Shown: positions 32,731 through 44,239 of the stretch, piece after piece
How the letters are laid out: every line of letters begins with the position of its first letter
Position numbering within the stretch: position 1 is the stretch's first letter
Source of the DNA: Lepas anatifera
Lineage: Eukaryota > Arthropoda > Thecostraca > Lepadidae
DNA: 64,000 nt
Assembly: GCA_034440635.1 (NCBI GenBank)
Contig: JAOTON010001129.1
Coordinates: 1,054,001-1,118,000, forward strand
Direction: 5' to 3'
Made by a program: the position numbers and the translations under genes
The notes under the pieces: generated by a model
The model's input: the letters and a program-made list of their open reading frames with translations, nothing else
Told to the model about the DNA's origin: nothing
Database searches by the model: none

Positions 32731-33065
32731 TTTTATATTTTTTGGTTATTATGTCATTATTTAGGTTTATATTGGATAAATAATACCTCAGTAGTGGCTG
32801 TTCACTCTCGGTTGAAGTAAGACATGCTCAAAAGCCAGTTTTTTGTTGAATATTTTACTGTTGTATATATTTTAATGTTCTTGTCTATTTACCTCATTCT
32901 TTATAATGAGCCCCACAAAAGTATCCCAGAAATTAAAAAGGCTTCCGTTCCAGGTTTCTTTATTCCATGCTTAAAGTCCAGGGAGTAATTTAAGTCTGCC
33001 ATGCTATTACCTTGTCTTGTGCTTCCTCCACTGAGGGCTCTTAGGCTCCCCTCGTTGTATTACAG

Positions 33066-33296
33066 GTGATGCTGAGGAGACCCGACCAAACTATACCAAC
33101 TGCTTCACAGCGACATCGATATCGATCCATCTCAGTTGTTTATCTCATTGATCGCTCCCATACCGGCGAACATCAGTGGAAACTTGCTAAACCCAGGGCT
33201 GCATCAAGAGCACATCATTCATCATTTTCATTCTGTGTTGTGAATGACTGGACTGGCTCTCTAACCAATAATGACTCTATATATATCTCTGAATGA
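33066..33296 (+). pseudogene. LINE RT C-terminal-like fragment, left arm
   Basis: A 76-codon open stretch. HTGEHQWKLAKPRA followed by SFCVVNDWTGSL resembles the (T)RGHxxKLxKxR...FFxxRVVxxWNxLP tail typical of CR1/Jockey-group reverse transcriptases. It is preceded by TTACAG at 33060-33065. The mirrored frame in the right arm (40176 down to about 39950) differs by only about one residue in this part. No upstream RT is visible. Confidence 0.5.
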
Positions 33297-33960
33297 CTCT
33301 CTCTGTCTGAATGACTCTCCCTCTCTCTGTGTTAATGACTCTGTCTGAATACTCTCTCTGTGTGTCTGAATGACTCTCCCTGTATGAATGACTCTCACTG
33401 TCTGAATGACTATCTCTGTCTGCATGACTCTCTCTGTCTGAACGAATCTCTATGTCTGAATAAATATCTCTGTCTGAATGACTCTATCTGTCTGAATGAC
33501 CCTCTCTCTCTGTCTGAATGACTCTGTTTGTATGCATTACTCTCTCTGTCTGAATGACCTTCTATCTGTCTGAATGACTCTCTATCTGTCTGAATGACTC
33601 TCTATCTGTCTGAATGACAGTCATTCAGACAGATAGAGAGTCATTCAGACAGATAGAGTCATTCATACAAATAGAGAGTCATTCAGACAGATGAATGACT
33701 GAATGACTCTATCTATGACTCTGAATATCTCTATCGGTCTGAATGACTCTGTATCTGTCTGAATGGCTCTGTATCTGTCTGAATTACTCTCTATCTGTCT
33801 GAATGACTCTCTATCTGTCTGAATGACTCTATCTGTCTAAATGACTATCTGCTGAATGACTCTCTATCTGTCTGAATGGCTCTCTATCTGTCTGAATGAC
33901 TCTCTATCTGTCTGAATGACTCTCTCTCTCTCTGAATGACTCTCTCTCTCTGAATGACTC
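33283..33960 (+). repeat. 20-bp tandem array, left arm
   Basis: Units close to GAATGACTCTCTATCTGTCT. Unit orientation reverses near 33617 and again near 33700, so the array contains an inverted internal block. Confidence 0.9.
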
Positions 33961-34146
33961 TCTCTCTCTCTGAATGACTCTCTCTCTCTCTCTTAATGAC
34001 TCTCTTTCTCGCTCTCGCTCTCTCTCTCTCGCTCTCTCTCGCTCTCTCTCTCTCTCTCGCTCTCTCTCTCTCTTTCTCCCTCTCTCTCTCGCTCTCGCTC
34101 TCTCTCTCTCATCTCTCTCTCTCTCTCGCTCTCTCTCTCTCTCTTT
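33921..34146 (+). repeat. (TC)n microsatellite, left arm
   Basis: Almost pure CTCTCT with interspersed CG. The Leu/Ser and Arg/Glu open frames here are artefacts. Confidence 0.95.
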
Positions 34147-35189
34147 GGGGCTCACATATATACGTTTGTGCCGGTTGCTTTGTGATGATTGTACGCCGTG
34201 GCTACGGTTGTGCTTGTATTCATATTTGCTTGATGCAGTGCGCTTGATGTGTATCGTCTGTATATATGCTTGATGTAGTGTGCTTGATGTCTATCTACAG
34301 TATATTTACTTGACACAGTGCGCTTGATGGCTTTGTGACTGCCTGATGCTCAGCTTCACCGTGATAACTAGCAGAATCATTTTATGTGGCTCTTAGGTGC
34401 TCATTTCTACACTTGTGAACCCATGTGGCGTCTGCCTTTTATGATATCATCTTAGCTCTTCATGTTATAGCTCATCTCTTCTTTGTTGCCTCACCTGCGC
34501 CCCTGATCAGCACCGCTGATGTTATTTCTGTTACTGCCTTCATCTCGCCTACATCTAAGAGAAACTCAGTACTGCTGCCATCTCGGTGGCGCGGGGGGGG
34601 GGTTCGACCAGGATTCCAGTGTGCTGTGCTCCGCTCCCTTCGACTGGTAGCCCAGAGAGCCGTTTATGAATACCGCAGGAGCGGCCGGGGGATGATTCCA
34701 TCGTCGCCAGTGCTGCTCGCGAAGGCTGCCGGCCCATTTGGGACCCGGACGCTATCTGACGGCTCCGTCACACTCACTGGACGGCTGGAGGCCGACGTGC
34801 TGCTCGCTTGCTGCGGGGGCTGCGGGCCCTGAGTCGATCGTCAATTTCATCGGGTATAACTGCAGCACCCGATGTGTGGCCCCATCGTGCGTCGCCCGGA
34901 CCCGTTCCCTCTAAACTGCCTCACCAATTTATCTCCGCCTTCCGGGCTAAATGGAGCTGATAATCTGCACGTTAGATCGATTATGACCTCGGCTTTATCG
35001 ACATCTTCATGGTCGTGTTGGCTCGGGCCGTACCGGCAGTCGGCGGGAAATGCTGTTTGCCTGGGGAGTGGGTTCGGGGAGCAGCATCGAGCTGAATCTC
35101 AATCTACCTGCCCGGGATGCTGGCTGTTGCCTGCTGGAGACGCTGATTCTCACATGCCCAGCACACTGACTCTTTCCTGACAAGGACAC

Positions 35190-36845
35190 TGGCTCTCATC
35201 TATACGGGATGCTGACTCTCACCTGCTCAGGGCACTGACTCACCTGCGCGGACTCACATGCTCAGGACGCCGGCTCCCACCTGCTTGAGGCGTTGACTCT
35301 GCTCGGGATGCCGACTGTCATCTGATCGGGACGCCGACTCCCACCTGCTTGGAACGCCGACTCTCATCCGCTCGAGACGCCGACTTTCACCTGTTCGGGA
35401 CGCCAACTCTCATCGTCTCGGTACCCTGACTCACCTGCTCGGGACGCTATTTCCTGCTCGGGACGCCGACTCTTATCCACTCGGGACCCTGGCTCTCAGC
35501 TGCTCGGGATGATAGCTCTCACCAGCCTAGGACGCCGGATTTCACCTGCTCGGGACGCTGGCTCTTACTTGCTCAGGACGCTGGCCGTCACCTGTCCAGG
35601 ACGCTGGCTCTCACCTGCTCAGGAACCGACTCTCAGCCGCTACGACACTGACCTCACCTGCTCGCGACGCTAACTCTCACCTGCTCAGGTGCTAACTCAC
35701 CTGCGCGGACTCACATGCCCAGGACGCCGACTCCCACCTGCTCGAGGCGGTGACTCTGCTAGGGATGCCGACTCTCATCTGCTCTGGACGTCGACTTCCA
35801 CCTGCTTGGGCGCCGACCCCCATCTGCTTGGGACGCCGACTTTCACCTACTCAGGACGCCAACTCTTACCCGCTCGGGACCCTGACTCTTACCTGCTCGG
35901 GACACTGACTCTTGTCCGCTCGGGTGCCGACTCTCATGCTCGGGATGCCGACTCTTATCCACTCGGGACTCTAGCTCTCACCTGCCTGAGACGCTGGATC
36001 TCACCTGCTCGGGACGCTGGCTTAATTATTGGGGCTTATCGACGCACCAACTGCCAGGGTCATATGGCGTCGCCAACTCTTTCCCTGTTGGAAGGGTTTC
36101 TCGGGAGCCAGCTTGCTCCTTGTTCAGGGGAAGCCGCCGGGCCTTGAACCCGGGTCGGATGCATGGAAGCCAGCTACGCTGACCACTCCACTACCGCGCC
36201 CCCTGGGACGCTGGCTCTCACTTGCTCAGAATGCTGGCCGTCACCTGTTCAGGACGCTGGCTATCACCTGCTCAGGAACCGACTCTCACCTGCTCGGGGC
36301 GCCAACCCTCATCTGCTCGGGACGCTGGCTCGTATCTGCTAGCGACACCGACTCTCACCTGCTCGGGGCACCAACTCTCATCCGCTCTGAACGCCGATTC
36401 TCATTTGCTACGTCACTGAACTCACCTGCTCGGGACACGGATTCATATGCTCGGGACGCTGACTTCCACCTGCTCGGTGCGCTGACTCCTTCCTGCTCAG
36501 AATGCCGACTCTTATCTGCTTGGGACGCCGACCCCCATCCGCTTGGGACGCCGACTTTCACCTGCTCGGGACGCTGACTCTCATCGCTCTCGATGCCCCC
36601 TCTCCTGCTCCGGACTCGGGTTCTCACTTGCTCAGAACGCTGACTCTCATCCCCTCGGAACTCTGGCTCTCACTTGCTCGGGATGATAGCTCTCACCTGC
36701 TCAGGATGCTGACTCTCACCTACTCGGGACACTGGCTCTCATTTGCTTGGGATGCCAACTCTCTTTTCCGCTCGGGGCGCCGACTCTCACCTGCTAGCGA
36801 CACCGTCTCATATGCTCGGGACGCTGGCTCTCACCACTTGAGCGA
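35190..36845 (+). repeat. 24-bp minisatellite
   Basis: Degenerate units near GACTCTCACCTGCTCGGGACGC with many length variants, interrupted by a SINE at 36012-36203. Confidence 0.9.
36012..36203 (-). mobile_element. tRNA-derived SINE inside the minisatellite
   Basis: On the minus strand the head reads GGGGCGCGGTAGTGGAGTGG, with the B box GGGTTCAAGGCCC near 36145, and the tail ends AATAATTAAG. GGGACGCTGGCT flanks both sides. That could be a target duplication, but it is also the host repeat unit. Confidence 0.75.
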
Positions 36846-36861
36846 TCTACGGAGATGATAT

Positions 36862-37560
36862 TTCAGTTAAGGTTTGTTGTTGTTGTTGTTAATTCCCTCC
36901 GGATGCCGACATCGTCGTAGCCAGGCGGCTCTGAAGGGACCTCCAGGTGGCCCCAATGCCACCACGACGTCGCTTCCCCGGACCTGGGGCAGGCTGGTAT
37001 GAATGCTGCCCACGATGGACAGCCTGGTTCTCATGATGGCTGGGCACTGCCGGAGGGCGTGTTCTAGCGTGTCTTCCTCCTCGTTGCAAATGGGACATCT
37101 TCCCGCAGGGCAGCAGATGGTGTTGCACCCTTGGCACTCTCGGGAAGGGCTCCAGCCGAGACAAGGTAGGAACTGCCTTGAACAGGACCAGTGTCCCGCT
37201 CGCAGCTGTTGGACGTCATCCACTGCCAGCCAGTTGCCAGCCGGCAGAGGTTCCCTCAGGGGACCGATCTTCACTTGCCGGATTCGTCCGGCAAGTAAAG
37301 ATTGGAGCAACGAGGAGTGATGCGCCCGGGGCCCCGTGAGCCCTGGAGGGCACGTCGTAGCATCACCGCGGACTTATCATTTCTGACCCTGCGGCGGCCG
37401 CCGCCTCTTTCCGACTTCGGTCGGTTAGAGTCAGCATCTGTCGGCGGTAGCTCTGGTGATGAGGCCCGCGGTGATACTGATGGCTGCCTTACGGGCCCTT
37501 TGTTACCTGGTCGGTAACCGTATTGGATCGGGTCAGCTCTGTCCTGCACCTGCCAGTATG
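36862..37560 (-). pseudogene. LINE-D 3' end: RT tail with zinc-knuckle-like motif
   Basis: On the minus strand, about 37310-36867 encodes a tail with CPICNEEEDTLEHALRQCP, the C-x2-C...H...C pattern found after the RT domain in R1/I-type LINEs. The element ends in an (AAC)n tail (36868-36892). A further open frame at 37549-37271 may be upstream coding sequence, but I see no RT motifs in it. Confidence 0.6.
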
Positions 37561-38956
37561 TAGCTCCTGTATGTTTTTTGTTCTATTATTTTGTTGATTA
37601 TTGTTAGTTCCTGTCACCTTTTTATGCCTTAGTTATCGCCCCGACAGTAATTTGGCTTCTTCGGCATTTGATGGGTGTAAGACGCCCACTCGAGGCCTAT
37701 CTCGAGCCCCGGCGACGAGGTTGACGGGATCCTGGGGTGTTGAGGTCCCCCTCAGGTGGGTCAGTCCCGAGGGTTCCAACACGCTCCCCTTTGGCCCAGA
37801 TATCTCGATCTAACCGGGGGTAAGCCGTCCGTAGGCTGCCGCGGACGGCCTAGCTACTCGGCAGTGTCTACGGGCGCTGTCGCTTGGTCCAGCTGGGCAG
37901 GGGGATTATGTTTCGGGCGTGCGGCGCGGTGCCCTTCGCGGTGGGGACTGTGATAGTTCTTGCCGGGCTCGACGTGGGCCGGGGTTTCGGAAATCGTCGA
38001 TTTGCGAGACTTCGGCCTGTTGCGCGCGCCTGGTGGACCGCAGTCTCCGCTGGGTGAGGGCTGCTGCGTTTTGCTTCGTCCCGACTTATGGCCCTGCCGG
38101 CCCACTGCACAGTGATGCAGGAGGCCTGAAAAACGGGACGAAATTCATAGCTCAATAAATAATAATGAAAGAACAATGACTTTGGGTGCAATTTGAAGCT
38201 CTTCATCAGGCGGCTACGATGGGGCCACACATCGGGTGCTGCAGTTATACCCGATGAAATTGACGATCGACTCAGGGCCCGCAACCCCCGCAGCAAGCGA
38301 GCAGCACGTCGGCCTCCAGCCGTCCAGTGAGTGTGACGGAGCCGTCAGATAGCGTCCGGGTCCCAAATGGGCCGGCAGCCTTCGCGAGCAGCACTGGCGA
38401 CGATGGAATCATCCCCCCGGCCGCTCCTGCGGTATTCATAAACGACTCTCTGGGCTACCAGTCGAAGGGAGCGGAGCACAGCACACTGGAATCCCGGTCG
38501 AACCCCCCCACCGCGCCACCGAGATGGCAGCAGTACTGAGTTTCTCTTAGATGTAGGCGAGATGAAGGCAGTAACAGAAATAACATCAGCGGTGCTGATC
38601 AGGGGCGCAGGTGAGGCAACAAAGAAGAGATGAGCTATAACATGAAGAGCTAAGATGATATCATAAAAGGCAGACGCCACATGGGTTCACAAGTGTAGAA
38701 ATGAGCACCTAAGAGCCACATAAAATGATTCTGCTAGTTATCACGGTGAAGCTGAGCATCAGGCAGTCACAAAGCCATCAAGCGCACTGTGTCAAGTTAA
38801 TATACTGTAGATAGACATCAAGCACACTACATCAAGCATATATACAGACGATACACATCAAGCGCACTGCATCAAGCAAATATGAAGACAAGCACAACCG
38901 TAGCTCACGGCGTACAATCATCACAAAGCAACCGGCACAAACGTATATATGTGAGC

Positions 38957-38957
38957 C

Positions 38958-39026
<69 letters not shown>

Positions 39027-39185
39027 GAGAGAGTGAGAGAGAGAGAGCGAGAGCGAGGAGCGAGAGAGAGGGAGAGAAAGAGAGAGAGAGAGCGAGAGAG
39101 AGAGAGCGAGAGAGAGAGAGCGAGAGAGAGAGCGAGAGAGAGAGAGCGAGAGAGAGCGAGAGCGAGAGCGAGAAAGAGAGAGTCA
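38957..39185 (-). repeat. (GA)n microsatellite, right arm
   Basis: Counterpart of 33921-34146, with a longer uninterrupted GA run at its start. Confidence 0.95.
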
Positions 39186-39970
39186 TTCAGAGAGAGAGAG
39201 AGAGTCATTCAGACAGATAGAGAGTCATTCAGACAGATAGAGAGTCATTCAGACAGATAGAGAGTCATTCAGACAGATAGAGAGTCATTCAGACAGATAG
39301 AGAGTCATTAAGACAGATAGAGAGCCATTCAGACAGATAGTCATTCAGACAGAAGAGTCATTCAGACAGATAGAGAGTCATTCAGACAGATAGAGAGTCA
39401 TTCAGACAGATAGAGAGTAATTCAGACAGATACAGAGTCATTCAGACAGATACAGAGTTATTCAGACCGATAGAGATATTCAGAGTCATAGATAGAGTCA
39501 TTCAGTCATTCATCTGTCTGAATGACTCTCTATTTGTATGAAGGACTCTATCTGTCTGAATGACTCTCTATCTGTCTGAATGACTGTCATTCAGACAGAT
39601 AGAGAGTCATTCAGACAGATAGAGAGTCATTCAGACAGATAGAGAGTCATTCAGATAGATAGAGAGTCATTCAGACAGATAGAAAGTCATTCAGACAGAG
39701 AGAGTAATGCATACAAAGAGAGTCATTCAGACAGAGAGAGAGGGTCATTCAGACAGATAGAGTCATTCAGACAGAGATATTTATTCAGACATAGAGATTC
39801 GTTCAGACAGAGAGAGTCATGCAGACAGAGATAGTCATTCATACAGGGAGAGTCATTCAGACAGTCATTCAGACACACAGAGAGAGTATTCAGACAGAGA
39901 GTCATTAACACAGAGAGAGGGAGAGTCATTCAGACAGAGAGAGTCATTCAGAGAGAGATATATAGAGTCA
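39186..39970 (-). repeat. 20-bp tandem array, right arm
   Basis: Reverse complement of the left array, including the internal polarity flip (about 39511-39590). The repeat number is higher than in the left arm. Confidence 0.9.
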
Positions 39971-40176
39971 TTATTGGTCAGAGAGCCAGTCCAGTCATTC
40001 ACAACACAGACTGAAAATGATGAATGATGTGCTCTTGATGCAGCCCTGGGTTTAGCAAGTTTCCACTGATGTTCGCCGGTATGGGAGCGATCAATGAGAT
40101 AAACAACTGAGATGGATCGATATCGATGTCGCTGTGAAGCAGTTGGTATAGTTTGGTCGGGTCTCCTCAGCATCAC
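39950..40176 (-). pseudogene. LINE RT C-terminal-like fragment, right arm
   Basis: Mirror of 33066-33296, with Val for Phe at one position. The frame then runs into the 20-bp array. Confidence 0.5.
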
Positions 40177-40519
40177 CTGTAATACAACGAGGGGAGCCTA
40201 AGAGCCCTCAGTGGAGGAAGCACAAAGACAAGGTAATAGCATGGCAGACTTAAATTACTCCCTGGACTTTAAGCATGGAATAAAGAAACCTGGAACGGAA
40301 GCCTCCTTAATTTCTAGGATGCTTTTGTGGGGCTCATTAAAAAGAATGGGGTAATTAGCCAAGAACATTAAAATATAGACAACAGTAAAATATTCAACAA
40401 AAAAACAGGCTTTTGGCATGTCTTACTTCAACTGAGAGTGAACAGCCACTACTGAGGTATTATTTATCCAATATAAACCTAAATAATGACATAATAACCA
40501 AAAAATATAAAAACAAAAT

Positions 40520-40690
40520 GTGTGTAAGCCACGATTCAAACCTGGAACACTAGGATTGCTAGATGAGCATTCTACTAACTGCGTTATTGAGTGACAAAAT
40601 AACCATTATGAAGATGAAAAGTGCACCATGCAGGATCTGATCCCTAGACCTTTTACTCGCTAGGTGAACACTTAACCCACTGTGCTTCTG
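40520..40690 (-). mobile_element. Two tRNA-like heads, right arm
   Basis: Mirror of 32555-32730. Confidence 0.5.
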
Positions 40691-40743
40691 TGGTGCTGAA
40701 TCACACACTCTTTAAACATGTAATAATACAAGTTGAGTATAAA

Positions 40744-41188
40744 GGCTGTGTTCTTTGAATTATTCTGAGGTGAAATTCCAGGGGTTGTGATATCGTGATA
40801 TTCCCCGGATTCCAGCAGTGGAACGTTCTTTAACGAGGCTGGAATGCGGCGTAAATGGCGAGGTGCGACAGTGTTATTATTTATTTTGACTTGTGCACGC
40901 GCAAATCTTTCATTTACCTTCATTTAGGTGGTATTATTAGGTTCAGATTATCCCAGAAAACATATAATGTACCTTACAAGCAGATTAATATTCAAAGTCA
41001 ACAAACTTACTGTTACAAAATTCATGCATGGGCGCCGCCATCTTGAGCGGGACTGCTTTTTCTATTCCCACCGTTCCGCACGGAATGGCGGGAATATTCA
41101 ATGTGGAATCCCGGGAAAGGTTTCGAAAAACGACTGTGATGTCACTGTTCCCAGAATTCCAGGCTGGAATATTTCAAAGAACGCACCC
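40744..41188. mobile_element. MITE-like block, right arm
   Basis: Mirror of 32059-32502. Confidence 0.5.
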
Positions 41189-41450
41189 AATATTCTGATT
41201 TGTCTTGCACTTTGCTGATATTTTAGATATTTTATGCCTAAAATGTATTTTAGCGGACGCAGCACAGATTGGGCTTTCCGAAATGCATGGTTGCTTTCCC
41301 GTGCAAGCGACGGTTTATAAGTTATGAGGCATTAAAGTCATTGGCCAGCACATCTCCCATAGACTTCACATTAGTCCTTACCGAGCTTTACTTGCCGAAG
41401 GATTTTTTAACGTTTTAGAATGACACCCAAAAGCGGGGAGGGTTTGTACC

Positions 41451-41681
41451 CATAAGTGTCGCCACCGACAAAAAAGTGGGGGGCCAGCCAAACTTCAACC
41501 TGATGCTGACACAAAACTTTCAACGTCAGGACCAAAAACTGTTCGAATTTGGGCTCTTTGTTGCCTCCCGCAGCGGCTGGATATAAGAATGTCCGGTTTT
41601 CTCTCATTTTGACTGAGATCAGGAAATTTTTGGCCAAAAGTGGGGGGCCAGGCCCCCTCTGCCCCCTTTTCCGACGCGTAT
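41451..41681. mobile_element. 231-bp insertion with 9-bp target duplication, right arm only
   Basis: GTTTGTACC occurs at 41442-41450 and again at 41682-41690. The left arm has a single copy (GGTACAAAC, about 31795-31803) with no insertion. The ends CATAAGTGTCG and (complement) ATACGCGTCGG are weakly similar, and the inner GTGGGGGGCCAG occurs twice. A 9-bp duplication would suit a Mutator-like element, but the family is not identified. Confidence 0.8.
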
Positions 41682-42877
41682 GTTTGTACCTATTAAAGTC
41701 TCCATTCCAGGTATTTCTATTTCATGCTTTTATGGGTTTGAGTAACTGTTACTGGTCTTTTTCCACCAAAGTTGCTCCAATATTTCAATTATTGTCACTC
41801 ACCACCCTCCTCCCGACATTTTCAATCGACACAAGTTGATATGTACTGTACAAGAAGTTGCGCCGTCGTCGTCACCATTTGTTTATTTTGAAGAATATAT
41901 CGAAGCGGGCGCGGAAGAAGACTGAAGCGCCATCTGCACTAATAGAGATTACGCAGGGTATTATTTTTATCTTTCATTGGCTTACTGTCAACAATTCTGC
42001 TACTAGCTTTACCATAAAATGTTTCGAAACAAAACCACGAGTCGGCTAAGCGGCTTTTGATTGGCCCTTTTAGAGCCTTATATCACCACTATATGGGGAT
42101 ATAAGGCCCTATTTCGCCTCATAGACGGGGATATAGTGCGTCGTTATATCCCCAGAGTATGGTGATATAACTCGGTAGGTATGTTGGTTTGGACACGACG
42201 TCAGCTGATACTCCAGATTTCTAGTCGGCCAAAATCTGGTAGCATATGGTAGCCCTCAGTCGGATTCCTGTCTTCTGATTGGTCAGATCAGTAGGGTTTC
42301 GATCCAGACTTCTATCTAGAGATTTATAGCGCATTTTCAAACAATTTATTCGCTGTTAAATTATCTGTCAAAAAGAACAAAAAGTACATCATAAGAAAGC
42401 GTAAATTTTTTGTACATGAATCGCCAAAACAGATGCGCTTAAATTTCGTTGTTTGTTCACAATCGCTCGTGCCGTAGCCCCTTGTAGCTTCCCCCATTGA
42501 CATTACATGTTAATATTACTTCAAAAGCAGCAGGGTGGCACTGGATCTAGAGGAGAATTAGCTCTAGAATTCTGGAGTTTACTCTAAAAATAGGAAGGTT
42601 TGTTAGGGGTCTAGATTACTATTATTCGAGTAGCTATCTGGTTACAGCTCACTTCGTGTTTTTTTCTAATTTCGAGGTGGAAGTGGCAACATTATTTACA
42701 GCACGGGTTTGTTGTTTATAAAATGGATACAGGCGCACGCATAGTTAGGTACTGAAAGGTATGTCGTTTTTTCTTTATCTGAGCGAAATTAGCTTTGGGT
42801 TTAATTTGTCTTAGTTTCTTTTACCTTCGATCCTAGGCCCATAGAAAGAAATACGTGGCGACGCCCCTGCAACCAAC

Positions 42878-43065
42878 ATTAACACTTACAGGCGTAGGCA
42901 TTTATGAATATTATATATTTCTAACATTGATATTTACAGATGTAGGTATTTATGAACATTAGAGAATGCCAGCATTGACATTTACAGACAAAGGCATTTA
43001 CGAGAGATTTCAAAATTGATATTTAAAGATGTAGGCATTTATGGACATTAGAGATTACCAACGTT
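42878..43065 (+). repeat. ~48-bp tandem repeat, four units
   Basis: Units of 42-51 bp with the pattern CATTGATATTTACAGATGTA...GGCATTTATG. Confidence 0.8.
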
Positions 43066-43480
43066 AAAGAAAGTGTCCCACTCTTATAATAGGTTTTGAA
43101 CTTCAATAGCAGTTTTGTAGAGCGTATTGAGAAACCACTATTGGCATATTTAATTTCACCCAAAGATTTCGGTAAACAATTTCCACTAGCTTTAACGTTC
43201 AAAGTAAAGGGACCCCTTATTTCAAACTATGAAAGAATACCTTCCATATGGTTGCAGTAATCTGATTGGTCGTAAGCCCTCAAGATACATTTACTTCAAG
43301 GTAAATTCAAGAGAGATTCCTCCACGCCCAAGTGACGTCACACGGGAGTGGAGGAATTCCTTCACCTTTAGACTGTGTGTCAAACTGCTGTTAATGGTAC
43401 TGTCCGCTTACGAATTTGTGAGAATACACGGTAATCAAGTTTATCCCAAATGCAATAAATAAGCATTTCATCTTCGATTC
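43066..43480 (+). mobile_element. MITE-like repeat (AAGAAAGTGTCC end), copy 2
   Basis: Aligns with the complement of 16900-17158 and with 55094-55260. Only this terminus is defined. Confidence 0.6.
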
Positions 43481-44239
43481 TTGGCCTTTTAATGCAAAAA
43501 TTTGGATATTTAATTAGTTAATTTTCCCTTGCTATATGCTACGAGGTGTGACGTCACATCCGGTGATCTGCGCTTGATGTTGGAGGGGGCTGGTAAGCCC
43601 TAAGCCTCGCCAGCTAGCTGAAAATACTATGCTAGCGAGTGAACCAGCATGTAACACGCCTGTCGACCGAAAACTTCGGGAAAGTAGTCGTCCATTACAG
43701 AGCGTCTTCGGGCCAAAATGCGCCCAATGGCCGCAACACGCATGCCATCCTTCCTCCCCGTACTTGCCAAAACAAGCATCAATAATTTTTTTCTTCAAAA
43801 TCCAACTCTGAAATTGTTCCTTTACATTAGGCATATGTACCTATTATTTTTCCACCACTGAATAAACACGGCCGCCGTAACGATATCTGTCGTTCAGTTT
43901 TTGCACCAGTGCTTCTTGTACTGCAGGCGATTTTTTCCATGCGAAAACGCTGTGAATGGGCCTTAACAGCGAGTCTATAATCAAGGTTTGGGGCTGCACT
44001 GATTATTACATCCATACATATATTCAGAAAAGCACGCAACACACATGGGTTAAAAACGAAAATATGAGGTAAAACAAGATGAAGCGGTAAGAAACCGATG
44101 CCCCACGTTTACAGCAGGCCAGGGGCAGGCGCAAGGCGGGTCAGAGGAGCGAGTGGATGGCCATGCACACATACGATGCGGTGTACGATGTGGTAATAAA
44201 TAAAACTGGTGCACTAACCCAGAAATGCGGCATTCCTCC
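43481..44239. other. No recognised feature
   Basis: Mixed composition with short unsupported frames. An AATAAATAAAAC patch near 44195 could be a polyadenylation-type signal, with no gene attached. Confidence 0.4.

Larger units (their letters stand above)
30652..34888 (+). repeat. 12 kb inverted repeat, left arm
   Basis: Its reverse complement aligns with 38216-42826 from AGGTAA...AAGAAACTAAG at the outer end to GTGTGGCCCCATCGT at the inner end. The arms differ by substitutions, microsatellite lengths and a 231-bp insertion in the right arm. From outside inward they carry a small hairpin pair (31315-31407), a MITE-like block (32059-32502), two tRNA-like heads (32555-32730), a LINE C-terminal fragment (33066-33296), a 20-bp tandem array and a TC microsatellite. 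Confidence 0.9.
34889..38215. other. Spacer of the 12 kb inverted repeat
   Basis: Single-copy in this window. It holds a 24-bp minisatellite (35190-36845), a SINE within it, a LINE 3' end (36862-37560) and 37561-38215, where nothing is recognised. 34889-35190 is also featureless. Confidence 0.8.
38216..42826 (-). repeat. 12 kb inverted repeat, right arm
   Basis: Reverse complement of 30652-34888. About 0.37 kb longer, owing to the insertion at 41451-41681 and longer simple repeats. No target duplication is evident outside the arms (left TAGCTTAAC, right TCGATCCTA). Confidence 0.9.

Noticed and set aside
33283..33960. Possible CRISPR array
   Set aside because: Units are contiguous with no unique spacers, and the context is eukaryotic. 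The same holds for the 35-bp satellite.
33904..34273. Leu/Ser-rich and Arg/Glu-rich open frames
   Set aside because: Direct translation of TC/GA microsatellites. Mirrored at 38882-39260.
34425..34832. 135-codon frame in the left arm mirrored at 38345-38680
   Set aside because: No ATG at its start, no known domain, and the right-arm version is shorter through frame loss, so protein-level selection is not supported.
35689..36858. Open frames of 150-180 codons in the 24-bp minisatellite
   Set aside because: Period divisible by three and composition-driven. No domains.
30652..42826. Inverted repeat as a pure sequencing or assembly artefact
   Set aside because: Arm-specific insertion with target duplication and many scattered differences show two independent sequences. 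Long-read confirmation is still wanted.
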